Shown in pieces: positions 24,262-36,116 of a DNA stretch of 64,000 nt. This stretch comes from Spinacia oleracea (taxonomy: Eukaryota; Streptophyta; Magnoliopsida; Caryophyllales; Amaranthaceae), in assembly GCF_020520425.1 (NCBI RefSeq), contig NC_079487.1:42353219-42417218 (forward strand), given 5' to 3'. Position 1 is the stretch's first letter. The number at the start of each line of letters is the position of its first letter. The notes below the pieces were generated by a model, which had not been told where the DNA came from, did not search any database, and saw only the letters and a list, made by a program, of their open reading frames with translations. A program made the translations under genes and the position numbers.

Positions 24262-27200
24262 TCAGACAATTGCCCAGAACTTTTTCCTACAAATTAGCAC
24301 AGATTCGTTTTCATTATGTTTGTTTCGTAGCTGGTATGAGTTCACATCCCAAAGGAATTTTGGTGCAAGATCCTTAATTCTCGACATGATCCGTTCTTCA
24401 TCCCTGATAATTATAAAACCCTGCACATATAACATTCTGATCACATTCCAATCCACAACTTCAGTTTCTGACAGGAAATAACTAATGTTTGACTACTTGT
24501 ATTTCCCCATACTTGTATTTATAAAAAATAGTTTTCTAAGGTTCAAAATATGTTCTTTATTTGAAAAAGGAATGCGACATTATCTACATTATGTCCTAAT
24601 CTTCTCTTCTTCTCCCCTTCCTCTAATTTTTTCTAGTAACAAAACAACGGAATGCAAGTTGGATGATCTTGTTGAAATATAATCTTCAGAGTCAAAAAAT
24701 ATTCAGCTCATAGGCTGGATGTTATTATACATGGTGTTATCCTGCAGGGTGCTTAAACATTAATCCATATTATTTAGTGCCCCATCGTAGGTGAGCTTTC
24801 ACTTGGTAATTGGTATCGGTACTTTCTTTTTAAGTGACATATCCAAAGAATGAAGAAGATTTGAATAGTCTCATAAGACAGTCTTTAATCACCAAAAATG
24901 TTATGTGCTATGTATACTTCTAAGTTAATTGATATTATGTTCCAATTATCAAGAAAAAGAAATGATCACAGCATCACAAATTTCAATTCGCAATAATCAC
25001 AACGGAGAAGGGTATATCTGAAGATTAATTGTAAGAAATGAGACAGGAAACATATTGAATTGAATGCTACCTCGGGTCTCAGCATACGATCCATCTCGAG
25101 CATGACATCCTCCAGGAGACAATTGTTATTGTGTCCTTTGTTATGAGAGAAAAGATAACTCGCGTGCAAAAGATCATACGATCGAGGATAAGTTGAAAAA
25201 GGCTCACACCTAAACAGAAAGCATTCATGAATTTTGGTGGTTAACAAAGTACAAACTCAGCATTACGTTATCAAAAATAGCAGCTGAAGTATAATAGTCA
25301 GCTTCTTACCAATCATGGAAAGCACCTAGCAAACCTCTGCCATAAATAGCAGTCAATGTGTCATCCATGGTTGAAGGAACCACATTCATGACCCAAACAG
25401 GATATGAATTTAATGCTGCAGCAAAACCACCCCAAAGAGCATTCATGTCCATGACATTTCGAATCTCTGTCTTGTTAACATTCATCAACATCCAATACTG
25501 CTCAACTTGACGCTGCCAAAATAGTGTGTCTGTAGCAAATTGCTCTCGACTTATACCTATTGCAGTCACGCGAAGGGATCAATTTAACCATACAAATACA
25601 TACAAGTATATAATATGACTCGTCCTAACTACCACGAAAGAACATAGTTTCAGATTAAACTATGATTTTCCACATCACAAGTCAGACATACAAGTGAATT
25701 ACTTTCAGAACACCATTCTAAGTCAGAAATAACAGCTTCTCTTCTCAATGTTTTTGCTTAAAAGCCGTATCACATACAAGTGAATCATCTTTTTTTCTTC
25801 TTTTTGACAGAGCATCTTAAATTTCAAACTTAAGCTTACAAAGTTGCAACTCTCCATTCTCCACAAGGACAAAACAAAATGCTCATTCAATCTCTTTTGT
25901 TTCAGCCTATCTCCCTGATACAGTGACTACATCATATATGACTTTATACATGGTTTCCTTACATAGTCCAGTCTGCCTTACAACTTCACAATGCCAGTAT
26001 TCGAGCACAAATATCTCAGCCATTAGTAATGAGGCATACAAAGTATTAACTAAGAAAAGAAAGACATCATTAGCTATTTAATTAGTCTAGAATTAGACGA
26101 GCAACATACCTAATCTGCTCAGACTCTCAGAATACACTGAAAGACGCTCTGGCCGTGGAGGAAGTTTATTAGGATTTGATATTTCACCACTTTTTGTTAC
26201 ACAATTATGCAGTGGTTTATTCCATGATGGCTTTGAATCATCGGCCACGTCACATATTTGTATCAGGTTCTGCTCCACATTCTCCTGGACACATGTTTGA
26301 TCCCCTGGTTTAATCCAGATTGCTGTTTGGACCTTTTTGGCTATGAGTTTCCAGCACATGGCTGTTGTTATATTCATCAACTTATCCCATATAACAGGAT
26401 AGTCTTTATCCTTTCTGTATGCTGGCGGGGCAGAGTATACAAAGTAACCATCCGGTCTTAAGAGGCGGTCCACTTCTCTCAACAGGATGCCATCTGTAAA
26501 AATTAAATTAAAAATTATTTCTTTGTACATGGCAAACACTGATGAGAAATATAAATTGGTGCAACAGGATTTCTGTAATATAACATTTTACAGGTGTATA
26601 AACTATAAATCAAGTATTCTAGGCATTGTTACCTGCTTCGCTAGTATTAGGATTGGATACGGGTTCGCAATTCGCAATTCGCAATTCGCTAACTAATTTG
26701 CTAATTAGAGAAAAAATGTACAGTTTTCATGTTTTAATTCGCCTTTACGGTTCACGGTTCGTTGGGGTGATTAGGGAATTAGGTAATAATAATCTCGCAG
26801 AGTCAAAAGTAAATCATATAGCGAGCTTAGTTTAAAAAGGCGCAAGGCACACTAAGGCGCACAAGGGTCATGGAGCCTAGGCGCAAGGCTCAGGCGCGCG
26901 CCTTTTGGATAGGAGGCGCACAAGGGTCATGAAGCCTAGGCGCAAGGCTCAGGCGCGCGCCTTTTGGATAGGAGGCGCACATAATTTCCTAATAAACCTT
27001 AAAATTCGGTATAGAACAAAATTAACACAATTTATACTCAAAACAACATAATACTATTCGAGTGCCATATTTTCTTGTCGGTTCATAAGCATTGCATGAT
27101 CCCGTCGTTGGAGTGCCAAAATTAGAACCTTCCACGGTAATTGCAAGCTGGGAATATGAAAATTAACTCATATTATGCTACTGCCACTACCCAAAAAGCT

Positions 27201-30200
27201 TAGGTTGTAGAGATACGAACGTTGATAGGTCACATGGGGTGTGTTTATGTCATTAGAAAAGGAAAAAAAAGAGTAAATAAAAGATCCACGTCAGACTTCT
27301 ACGCCCTGAAGGCACACAAGGCGCTACGCAGCGCACAAAGGTGCGCGCCTGGTTGACATTGGTTGACATCAGTGAGCCTAGAGAGCTGAAGGCGCCGAAG
27401 GCTGGAGCCTAGGTGAGCCTTGCACCTAGGCGCGCCTTGGGCGCGCTTTTTTAAACTAAGATAGCGAGCTGGATATAACAAAGATTAAAAGATTAAAATT
27501 TTCTGGGACAAGGTGATTACTCTAGCACGTTAAAAGTAAATCATATAGCGCTTAATCCTAGCATAGAATGATTATTTTTATTCACATAAAACAAGGAAGG
27601 AGAGATTGTTGATAAATGACGGATTTAAATGATTCTAGTTGAAGGTGTGAGAAGATAATCATCCTTGATAATCCTAGCATACTTTACCAAGAAACCCTCT
27701 ATGAGGGATTTTGTGAAAAACAGTCAAGAGTGCAAATCTCACCAACAGTACCAACACCTTTTACAAGAAAAACAAATAGAAAATGTCATTTTATTTAACT
27801 GAACAAAGACAGTTAACAAATATCTTCCACTTCTTTCACCAAAAGTTCATCCAGAAGAAACCACAAACAATGTCAATTGGACACAATCCAACCACACATA
27901 TTAATTATGAGGTTCCATACTTAACGGATGGCTTCCACTTCTTTCACCAAAAGTCCATCCACAAGAAACCACAAACATCGACAATTATATACAATTCAAC
28001 TATGCGTATTTATTATGTGGTTCCATACTTAAAGAATGACTTCCACTTCTTTCACCAAAAATTCATCCACAAGAAACCAGAAACATTGATAATTGGATAA
28101 AATCCAACCACATGTATGTATATATGCATCAGAAATGTCCCAAGACAAAAGTGAGAACAAAGAAAGGACATACTAAGTACTAACCATTTTCATGCCAATC
28201 AACACGGCATCTTGAACAATGTACCATATCGAATGAACTTGTAGGATAAGGAAGTTGTTTTGTGGATATGGCAGCTATCATTGCGCCGATTCCTCGTTCT
28301 AAAGCAAATTGAATCTGATTTTCATGCCCATCTTTGGGTGCAAAAGACATTGTTTGTATATCAAATGGAAGCAGATATGCTCCGAAGCTGGCAACACCAC
28401 AGCCAACATCTAGAACCTGAAACACCCCTGCATTACGGAGATCACCTGTCTCATTAGTGGTCATATTTCCTAACCTGCATACAGAATTAAGTCAGCAGAT
28501 CAATTATCTGCGAGAGAGCACCAAAGACCTTAAACCATTACATAGTCATGGTGTAGAGGTTTTGGCAGATCTAGTCCCTAGAGTCATGATGATACAAAAG
28601 TTACAAACGTTTACCTTTGAATATATTCAAGGGCTCCATGCTTGAAATGAGTACCACCACCAGGAAACCACCACAACCTGTCTTTCTCATGAACCCAATT
28701 TTGTCCCCCTTTCACTTCTGCAAGGTGAGTATGATTCACATTACTACGCCAAACATAGTCCCTGCTGATTGGCCATTTTATGGGTATTTTATAATCCTTG
28801 GGGGGAGGTACCAAACAGAATAAACGCTTCTCGAGAGGAGGGCAGTGCCTCTCCAGTTCTTCTTTCCTCGAAAGATCTAGACTTGGTAGCAAATCTTTCA
28901 CATAAGAAGGATCATGACAAGGTATATGTTCATTCAAGTTGATTGGGCATACGTTCATCCCTGATTGAGGGATCGCCAATGGTGTCCTTCGATTAGTTTG
29001 AGAAACTCTGTTTGTAAAGCTTAAGGAACCTGCAAGTTATGTGGCAGTGTCAATTGCACAAAATCCAGATCAACGTAGCGCAAACAAAAAGTTGACATTG
29101 CAATGAGTTCATCATCATTTGGACAATTTGGCAATCTCTTCTATAAATGTGAGTGGTCAATAGTGTAGTGCACTCCTATGGTTTAACTATCACAGCATCT
29201 GTTCAAAAATACATCATTTGTACTTTTTTGGGAGGGGGTAAGGGGTTAGGAAATAACCACCAAGCTTAAGTGCAGAACAATGAGCACATTCTCCAGGATT
29301 CGAAAATGCTTCTGTTCAGGTATCAAACAGACTCAGCTGTCGAGGATGATAAGCAGCGCACCATATCAGTTTTCTTTTTTTACCGCTTCATTACAAAAAA
29401 TGGGGCAAATCAATATGTGCTTGTCTAACATCTTAAACAAGTGAAAATCAAAGATATCCATATATTTCTAGAATATTACTTTTCTATGGACCTTAGTTTT
29501 AAAAGTCGCGAGGCGCACCAAGGCGGCAAAATTCCCTGGAGCCAAGGCGCAAGGCGAAGGCAGGCCCTTTCATACGAAAGGCGCACAATTTTTAACTTTT
29601 GTGGTACTTATTTTCTGAGGGAAAAAAAAAATCAAAATAGTATTACTTGTTGTCACAAAGGGGTAAAATAGTATTTAGTAGTAAAATTAAAAGCCTTTTT
29701 GGGGGGGAAAAATAAACAAAAAGGTTCATTTAGATTCTCAAAAGAAGTGTGTCACACCTTACATAAAACAGTTACTTTAAAATAGAAAAGGAGGATTTTA
29801 CATGACCTATCACTGAAAGAGACAAGGAAAAAATGAATTATTTTTGGGGTTTTTCTCTATCCTCTTTTCAATAACAAAGTTCTATGATAAATTCATAATA
29901 GAAATGATTGTCTTGTCCTATTCAGGGGTGGACAATAACAAGTCAATTGCTTATAATTCAGGAGATTAACTATACCCTTTACCAATAGAAAAATTAACTG
30001 ATTTATCCTTTTTTGAGGAATGTGTTGAAACACTCTCATTCATGATACCAGTGCAGTACTCTCAAGTCTCACAACGCATTCTCCAACCAAATATCCTTAA
30101 TAGTTAATACATGCAGGCAACCCCCCTATCCACTTGGAAAAGTTACCGCAGACTCTACTTACATTGGAGTAAAAAACAGCAAAAAATAAACATTCACCTC

Positions 30201-32630
30201 AGACTCTATTTACATTGGAGCAAAAAACAGCAAAGCAATTGAGCAGACAAGACTGCATTCTAGCCGACGCTCGGATTTATCGAAAGCTTGTTATCCCAAT
30301 TAAAAAAGAGTGCAAAAAGGTAGTCTGTAGTGTAGCTAGACGTTTCTACCAGGATCTAAAACCCATCGAAAAACTCAGTGTATCTCTGTTACAAATACAC
30401 AATTATCCACCTTGCTGAACCAAACTCTACACTTCAGTTAATACTTCGCTTCACAAAGACTTTACAGTAATAATTTGATGAAACAACCAATTGTTCCTAG
30501 ACCCATTTAAGACCGCACTGGCCTAGCCCGCCATACCCAATAACCAGGTCTACAAGTTCACTACCAAGTAACAAAATCACACAGAAGCTCAAAAGTTCAT
30601 TGCGTGAGCCAATTAACTGCCGATCAACAATATCTTTCATAGAAGTTGCATAATTTTGTATAAATCCTTACTCAATTAACTTCTACATAAATGTATTCTA
30701 CTTAAGCTCACAACACTCACACCCACCAAAATCCCACCTTAAATAAAGCTTCAATCCCCTTCTAGAACAATAGCTATCCAGACTTATTGGCTATGACAAT
30801 AAACCAATAATAAAAAGGTGCAGTGAAGAAAAAAGCAGATGCAAACTCTAGTATGTAGATTGCTATGGTAGCAATATTTATTGTCTCTAGCCTTTAATTC
30901 AAAGTAGACCCGAACATGCACAAGACCTACTCTACCATTTTCTCAGAGGGGAGGAAGGGAAATTTTTAACAGGATATCCAGCTAAACTTACGTAAATCAT
31001 TTCTGTTCTATGCACAATTGATACCAAGGGGGTCACAATGTTGTTGTTCTTGTTCCCTCAAAAAAAAATTGTTGTTCTTGTTGCAAAAATAGTGACCCAC
31101 TTGACTGTGCTAGTAGCCGAACATTACTAGTACCACACCTTAAGCAACATGCCAACATTACAACAAAAAATCCACAGCATCTGAAGGTGCAAAGCCTCTT
31201 CTGTACCCCCCTTTTTAATCCTTTCCCGATCTATCCTGGAGCTGCATAGTCGCATGGCCACATGGGGTGTTAAAATGGATTTTATCGACAGATTCCACAA
31301 ACATGGTAATTTCCTACCCTCACCTAGCCCTTATAAAGTATTTTATGTTGCACAAGTCTTCATGGGTTATTACACAAATAAATTTAATGGTTTCCATAAA
31401 TGCATAATCTCGTACAATAACATAATTCTACCATAACTGAAATGGTCACCACATCCTATTCAGAAACTGGTTATAATTCAGGAGATTGACTATACCCTTT
31501 ACCATCCAAAAGCTGATTTATCCTTATTTGTGGAATGTGTTGAAAAATTGTCATTCCTGATACCAGTACAACACTTCAAATCTCACGAAAAAACCTCCAA
31601 CCATATATCCTTAATACATACAGGAAATCCCCCTAGCCACTTGGAGAAGATACTACAGACCAAAAAAGTCACAGCATCTGACAGTAGCCTTACACTAAAA
31701 AGAAATTGAAACATTCACCTCAAACTCTACTTACATTGGAGCAAAAAACAGTGAAGCAACTGAGCAGACAGAACTTCATTCTAGTCAAGGCTCGGACTTA
31801 TCTTTAAGCTTGTTATTCCAATTAAAAAAAGAGCGGGAAAGGTAGTCTGTACTGTAGCTCGTTTCTACGAGGATCTAAAACCCACCAAAATATTCAATAT
31901 GTCTCTGTAAAAATACACAATAACCCTCCATTTATTCACCTAGCTATACCCAAACTCTACATTTCAGACAATACTTCACCTTCCAAAAACTTTGTACTTC
32001 GTAGTACTTTGATGAAACAAATACTGTTCATAGACCCATTTATAACCGCATCAGCCTAGCCCGCCACGCCCAATAACCAGGTCTACAAGCTTACCACCAA
32101 GAAACATAATCATACAGAAGGCCACAACTTCATTGCTCAAGCGAATTAACTGCCAATCAACAATACCTTACATCGAGTGATTTTTTGTATAAATCCTTAC
32201 TCAAGTAACTTTTTTATAAATGTACTATTCTACTTCAGCTTAAAACACAACACCCACCAAAATCCCACCAGCAAAAAGAATCAGTCACATGCAATTAAAC
32301 AAATGCAAAGCAATTAAACTTAATTGCAAAAGGAAGATTGATCTTTAACACTAGAAGTCATAAAGATTGAATCTTAAAACTGGAAATGAACAAAGTTTGA
32401 ATCTTTATAACTAGAAACGAATAAAGATAGATTTTTTAAGCAATATTAAGAAGAGAAAATTTACCAAGGGAGGACGTAGAGGAGGACGCAGAGGAGGAAG
32501 TAGGGATGCCCAAAAGAGGGGTATTATTGGCAAAAAGGGTGCCTGCATAAAAACAGGCAGCAACCAAAATTAAACCCACCATTAACGTTTGACCCCCTTT
32601 TGAATCTGCAAACAATCCATTAATTCCCAT
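24262..32630 (-). CDS. Putative methyltransferase, PMT/QUASIMODO2-like (DUF248) family, complete, seven exons
   Basis: Exons (minus strand): 32465-32630, 28615-29029, 28185-28474, 26110-26493, 25310-25556, 25071-25209 and 24262-24420. They total 1800 nt (599 residues), every boundary is GT..AG and the phases agree, so the gene looks intact. The family is Golgi type II membrane proteins implicated in methylating pectin in cell-wall synthesis. A short N-terminal cytosolic stretch precedes a hydrophobic anchor at about residues 14-34. The luminal part has [22 protein letters not shown] and [10 protein letters not shown], the SAM-binding motif VLDVGCG at 214-220, [30 protein letters not shown], and the second half-domain motif NVMDMN at 452-457 followed by GGFAAAL, then [16 protein letters not shown] and [10 protein letters not shown]. 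The length fits the family (about 590-680). Introns 1 (3.4 kb) and 3 (1.7 kb) are enlarged by repeats. I cannot assign the exact paralogue. Confidence 0.93.
26826..27460. mobile_element. hAT-like non-autonomous element in intron 3
   Basis: The ends CTTAGTTTAAAAAGGCGC and its near complement are inverted repeats. ATAGCGAG is duplicated at 26818-26825 and 27461-27468; an 8-bp duplication indicates hAT. The left arm contains a 59-bp tandem duplication (26861-26919 and from 26920) rich in GGCGC words. No transposase is present. Confidence 0.85.
27824..28110. repeat. Three-copy 108-bp tandem repeat in intron 3
   Basis: CTTCCACTTCTTTCACC recurs at 27824, 27932 and 28040, a constant 108-bp period. 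Because 108 is a multiple of three, an antisense ORF (27783-28100) stays open and encodes three copies of a 36-residue unit with FHFFHQK. It lies inside an intron of the opposite gene, so I read it as a minisatellite. Confidence 0.75.
29492..29590. repeat. Truncated copy of the hAT-like GGCGC element in intron 1
   Basis: Starts CTTAGTTTTAAAAG with GAGGCGCACCAAGGCGG, the same end as the element at 26826. I found no right end or duplication nearby. Confidence 0.5.
29910..32269. repeat. Old direct duplication within intron 1
   Basis: About 29910-30738 and 31435-32269 are diverged direct copies with an offset of about 1520-1531 bp. Both contain the same order of phrases, from TTATAATTCAGGAGATT through TGTGTTGAAA and CCACTTGGA to ACCCACCAAAATCCCACC. 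The stretch between (30740-31430) has no gene that I can see. Confidence 0.75.
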
Positions 32631-32755
32631 CTATTTCTCTTTCTGTGTATGAATTTCTGGGCAAAGTCGGTGAGATCTGCAGTTTGAGTGTGGAGAGAGA
32701 CAGCCAGAGAGACAAGGGGAACCGAGTTAGGACTTAGGAGTGATGTTTTATTTTG
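32631..32755 (-). promoter_or_regulatory. 5' UTR and proximal upstream region of the methyltransferase gene
   Basis: About 125 bp separate the start codon from the apparent edge of the large MULE. The stretch contains GAGAGACAG/GAGAGACAA purine repeats that read as a CT-rich leader on the coding strand. I see no clear TATA box, so the promoter may lie in MULE sequence. Confidence 0.35.
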
Positions 32756-33029
32756 GCGAAATATACGAAAGACACATTAAAAATACCACGCTATTCGACG
32801 CCCACTTTTATGTACGTGGTCCGTTTTATTTATGGTGAAAACCCGATATTATCTTTATAAACTAGATTATGTCCCGTGCATGCACGGATATTTTAAAATT
32901 ATTATTTGACCATATTTTTTATAAAATATTTCTTCTCTTAAACATAATGCATAATTAATAAATCTTGAACATATTACTATTTAATCATCTGATGTGAAAC
33001 TTTAGGTATTACATATTTTATATGCATAA

Positions 33030-33343
33030 CTAGTTTTTAGGCCCGAGCGATGCCCCGAGTTACTGCATTAGTAACATTTATATTATTATATAGGATTTGA
33101 AAATGTTATAGATCAATTCCTTTTTATTACATTTATTAGTATTCTTTATACAATGATAACATGTAACGTGTTATGGCTCACTGGTAAACACTTCATTGTT
33201 TAAACATGAGGTCACGGGTTCAAGTCTTATACATGCACTAAATTTTTAAATATATGAGGTTTATGTGAAATGAAATACTCACAAACAGAGTGCCACGTGG
33301 CACATAAACTTCTTTAGAAACGCCTTTTAATATATAGTATAGA
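33030..33343 (-). mobile_element. Non-autonomous Helitron (inner, nested)
   Basis: On the minus strand it starts TCTATACTATATATTAAAAGG and ends CCTAAAAACTAG at 33030, again between A and T. The usual 3' hairpin is degenerate (33041-33060). It splits the outer Helitron. Confidence 0.75.
33172..33236 (+). other. tRNA/SINE-like segment inside the inner Helitron
   Basis: TGGCTCACTGGT resembles a pol III A box and GGTCACGGGTTCAAGTC a B box at tRNA-like spacing, on the opposite strand to the Helitron. There is no full cloverleaf or A-rich tail, so it is not a functional tRNA. Confidence 0.45.
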
Positions 33344-33851
33344 TATGCTAATTTGATCAAAATATTGACTAAATGTATTTTCAATTATTGATATACCTAT
33401 TTGACAGAAATATGTCAATATAATGTTAAGCAAGTTATTATGTGGTATTTATTATTGTCTTATTTAGTAAGCCAATATTTTGTTTCCATACATAAATCAT
33501 TTATAAAAACTGTTAAAAACTAAATAAATAAATAAATAAATAAATAAGATATATTTTAGGAAATAAGTTTTTGGCGAGAAAAAATTGCACCAGGAAGTGA
33601 CATGTGTCATTCCTGATGTCTCTTTTAGTATATAGTAATAGATTCACCCCACCCCCCCAACCCCAACCCCAAACCCACCCCAACTCATACATCACATTCT
33701 CTCTCTACATAATATCTCCACCCCTTCCCACCGGGGCCACCCATTGCGGGCACCCACCACCGTCATCCACCACCACTGTCATCCACGACCCACCACCACC
33801 ACCATCATCCACGATCCACCCACCACCACCGTCATCCACGACCCACCCACC

Positions 33852-36116
33852 ATGAACGAGTTTGAAAAGGGTCCCAAGAAGAAGTCAAAGGCCAGCTCGT
33901 CAGGTCAAGTAGAGGGGATGCCGCCTCCACCGTCGTCTACGTCCGAGTTACAGGTATGAATTTTTTTTGATTTTTTTTTTAGGGAATAGGGCCAGAAATC
34001 CTATTCTTACCTAGGTAGGGTATAGAAATTTCAACCCTACTCCATGTAATACACGGAATAGGAATCTCCACCTTATTCCGTGTTTTACATGGAATAGGGC
34101 TAAGAATCATGTTCCATTCCTAGGTAGGAATGAGAATATTGGCCCTATTCCAGCCTAGGAATGGAATGGGGATCATGGCCTTATTCCATGTTTCTTGTTT
34201 TTTTTTTGTTTCGCTGGCATCAAACATTGATAATGATAGGGATTGCCAACACGCTAACTCTTGTTTTAATTAATGCAATATTATGATTTAATAATTAGTA
34301 ATAATAAATAAGAATAATAAATGATTAATAACGAAAATTTAGTAACTAATAATCAGTAAGGATTTTTGAGCAATAGGGTCATCATAATAGTAATAGGGTC
34401 ATCATTCCTATTTGAGCAGCAGTAAGGATTTTATTTTTTTTATTTTTTTGCAATGGAATGGGGTTAATATTACTACTCCAACCCCTAGGTGGAAATAGGA
34501 ATACTAGCCCTATTCCAACCTAGGGATGGAATAGGGATCTCAATCCTATTCCACGTTTCTTGTTTTTTTGTTTCGCTGACATCAAATTAATAACGCAAAA
34601 TTATAAATTAATAATTAGTAATAATTAATAAAAAAAATCAGTAATTAATAGCGAATAATAATGAAATCATATACAACGAAAAAATAATAATTAGTATTTA
34701 GTACGGAGTAATAATAAATAAGAATAATAAATGATTAGTAACGAAAATTTAGTGGAGTAACTAATAATTAGTGATAATAAATAATGAAAATAAATAATAA
34801 AAAAAAAAGTAAGTAATTAATAATAATAATAGGGTCATCATTATTATTCCTAGCTAGTGTAGTAGTGGGTCAGTTCCTATATGAGTAGCAGTAAGAATTT
34901 TTTTTTTTACTTTTTTGCAATGGAATGGGGTTAATATTCCTACTCCAACCCCTAGGTGGCAATAGGAATACTAGCCCTATTCCAACCTAGGGATGGAATA
35001 GGGATCTCAATCCTATTCCATGTATTTGTTGCATGCCCATGTCGTTTGTTGTCCGTGAATTTGGATGGGTGTTATCCATTACCTACTTTTATTTATTTTA
35101 TTATACTTTTCTTTAATCGCTTTCCTTCTTTAAAGTTGGCGTGTGGTTGTGTTCAAAAAATTTGTCCATTTGTTGTTTGTACATATTGCATGAATGAACT
35201 ATATTTATGACAATTGCTTATTCAACACTTGTTTATCCTATCAGATTTTTATTTCCCATTTTCTTTTATTATTTGTTTGCCCAACTATATTTATGACAAT
35301 GGCCTAATATATAGGCATTTAGTAATCATAAACACCCACTAATTTATTTTATTTAAGACTGAAAAATGGATCAAATATATACAGAGTTTAGAAATGAATT
35401 ATGTCGGCTAATAAGGAAACGAGTATGTCGGCATTTGGATTAGAGTACGATTCTAAACAATTATTGCCTAATAATTAAGAAATAATCTATAGTACGGTTC
35501 GAAACAACTATCGTAGTTTTGAACATAAGTAAAATTAGTAATAATAAATAATGACATAAGTAATAAAAAATAAAATAAAAACTAGTAATGAATAATGAAT
35601 AATAAATAATATATAACAAAAAATAAGTACTTAATAATTAGTAATAAATAAAAAATAAGTACTTGATGTTATAGGTGGACAGGATCAGGTTGAGGGACAG
35701 GTTCAGGATCGGGGTCAGGATCAGGATCAAGGTCAGGATCAGGATCAGGGTCAGGGTTTGATTTTGGATCTAGGGCTGGGTAATCCGGGACATTCTTCGG
35801 TGGTTAATCCGGGATATTGTTCGGTGTACCCGAAGGCGCTAAAACCAGTGGGGAGATCTGTTCTGGGTAGATTTGTTTCTTTAGCCGAGGAGGGTGCCAT
35901 AGGCGCGGGGGGTAGTACCAGGGCGAGCAGGAGGAGGGACACGAGTTGGTTAGTTTCGGGACCGATGGGTGGAGGTCCTGAGGATGGTAGTGTTATTCCC
36001 AGCTTCGCGGGTCACATTGCGTCTCGCTTATGGGAGGGCCCATTAGAGGGGGAAGACAACGTAGATCGAGGTTGTATTAGGTGCCAGAGTCGAGGCTTAT
36101 TGTGTGCTGAGCTACA
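33852..36116 (+). pseudogene. Plant mobile domain (MAIN-LIKE type) gene of the MULE, truncated
   Basis: Exon 1 is 33852-33953 (34 codons, starting MNEFEKGPKKKSK, with PPPPSST before the donor). The intron is 33954-35682. Exon 2 begins at 35683, where the acceptor GGACAG keeps the frame, and runs into the LTR at 36117. Exon 2 starts with GQDQ-type repeats (DNA repeats of GATCAGG), then a PKALKPVGR stretch and GGPEDGSVIPSFAGHIASRLWEG, the motif that opens the plant mobile domain in MAIN-LIKE and phosphatase-7-long-form proteins. PMD proteins occur both as host genes and inside MULEs. The rest of the domain is missing because element B begins here, and the far side (53418) is another gene. The promoter would be the MULE end. 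Confidence 0.65.
33983..35030 (+). repeat. GGAATAGGG/CCCTATTCC hairpin array in the PMD intron
   Basis: Many short inverted units of the form GGAATAGGG..CCCTATTCC or TTCCGTGT..ACACGGAA occur at 33983-34195, 34450-34556 and 34917-35023. The last two blocks are copies about 467 bp apart. Equivalent arrays fill the first intron of the transposase gene at 56190-57060. Confidence 0.8.

Larger units (their letters stand above)
32862..33642 (-). mobile_element. Non-autonomous Helitron (outer)
   Basis: On the minus strand it starts TCTATTACTATATACTAAAAG (33642 downward) and ends in CTAG at 32862-32865, preceded by the perfect hairpin CCGTGCATGCACGG (32874-32887). The flanking bases are A at the 5' side and T at the 3' side, as in Helitron A|T insertion. 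It lies inside the left arm of the large MULE and is itself interrupted by 33030-33343. Confidence 0.8.

Noticed and set aside
27822..28070. CRISPR-like repeat array
   Set aside because: Plant intron with only three tandem 108-bp units; no separate spacers between short repeats.
33172..33236. A functional tRNA gene
   Set aside because: A and B boxes are recognisable, but acceptor and anticodon stems do not form convincingly and there is no terminator at the expected place.
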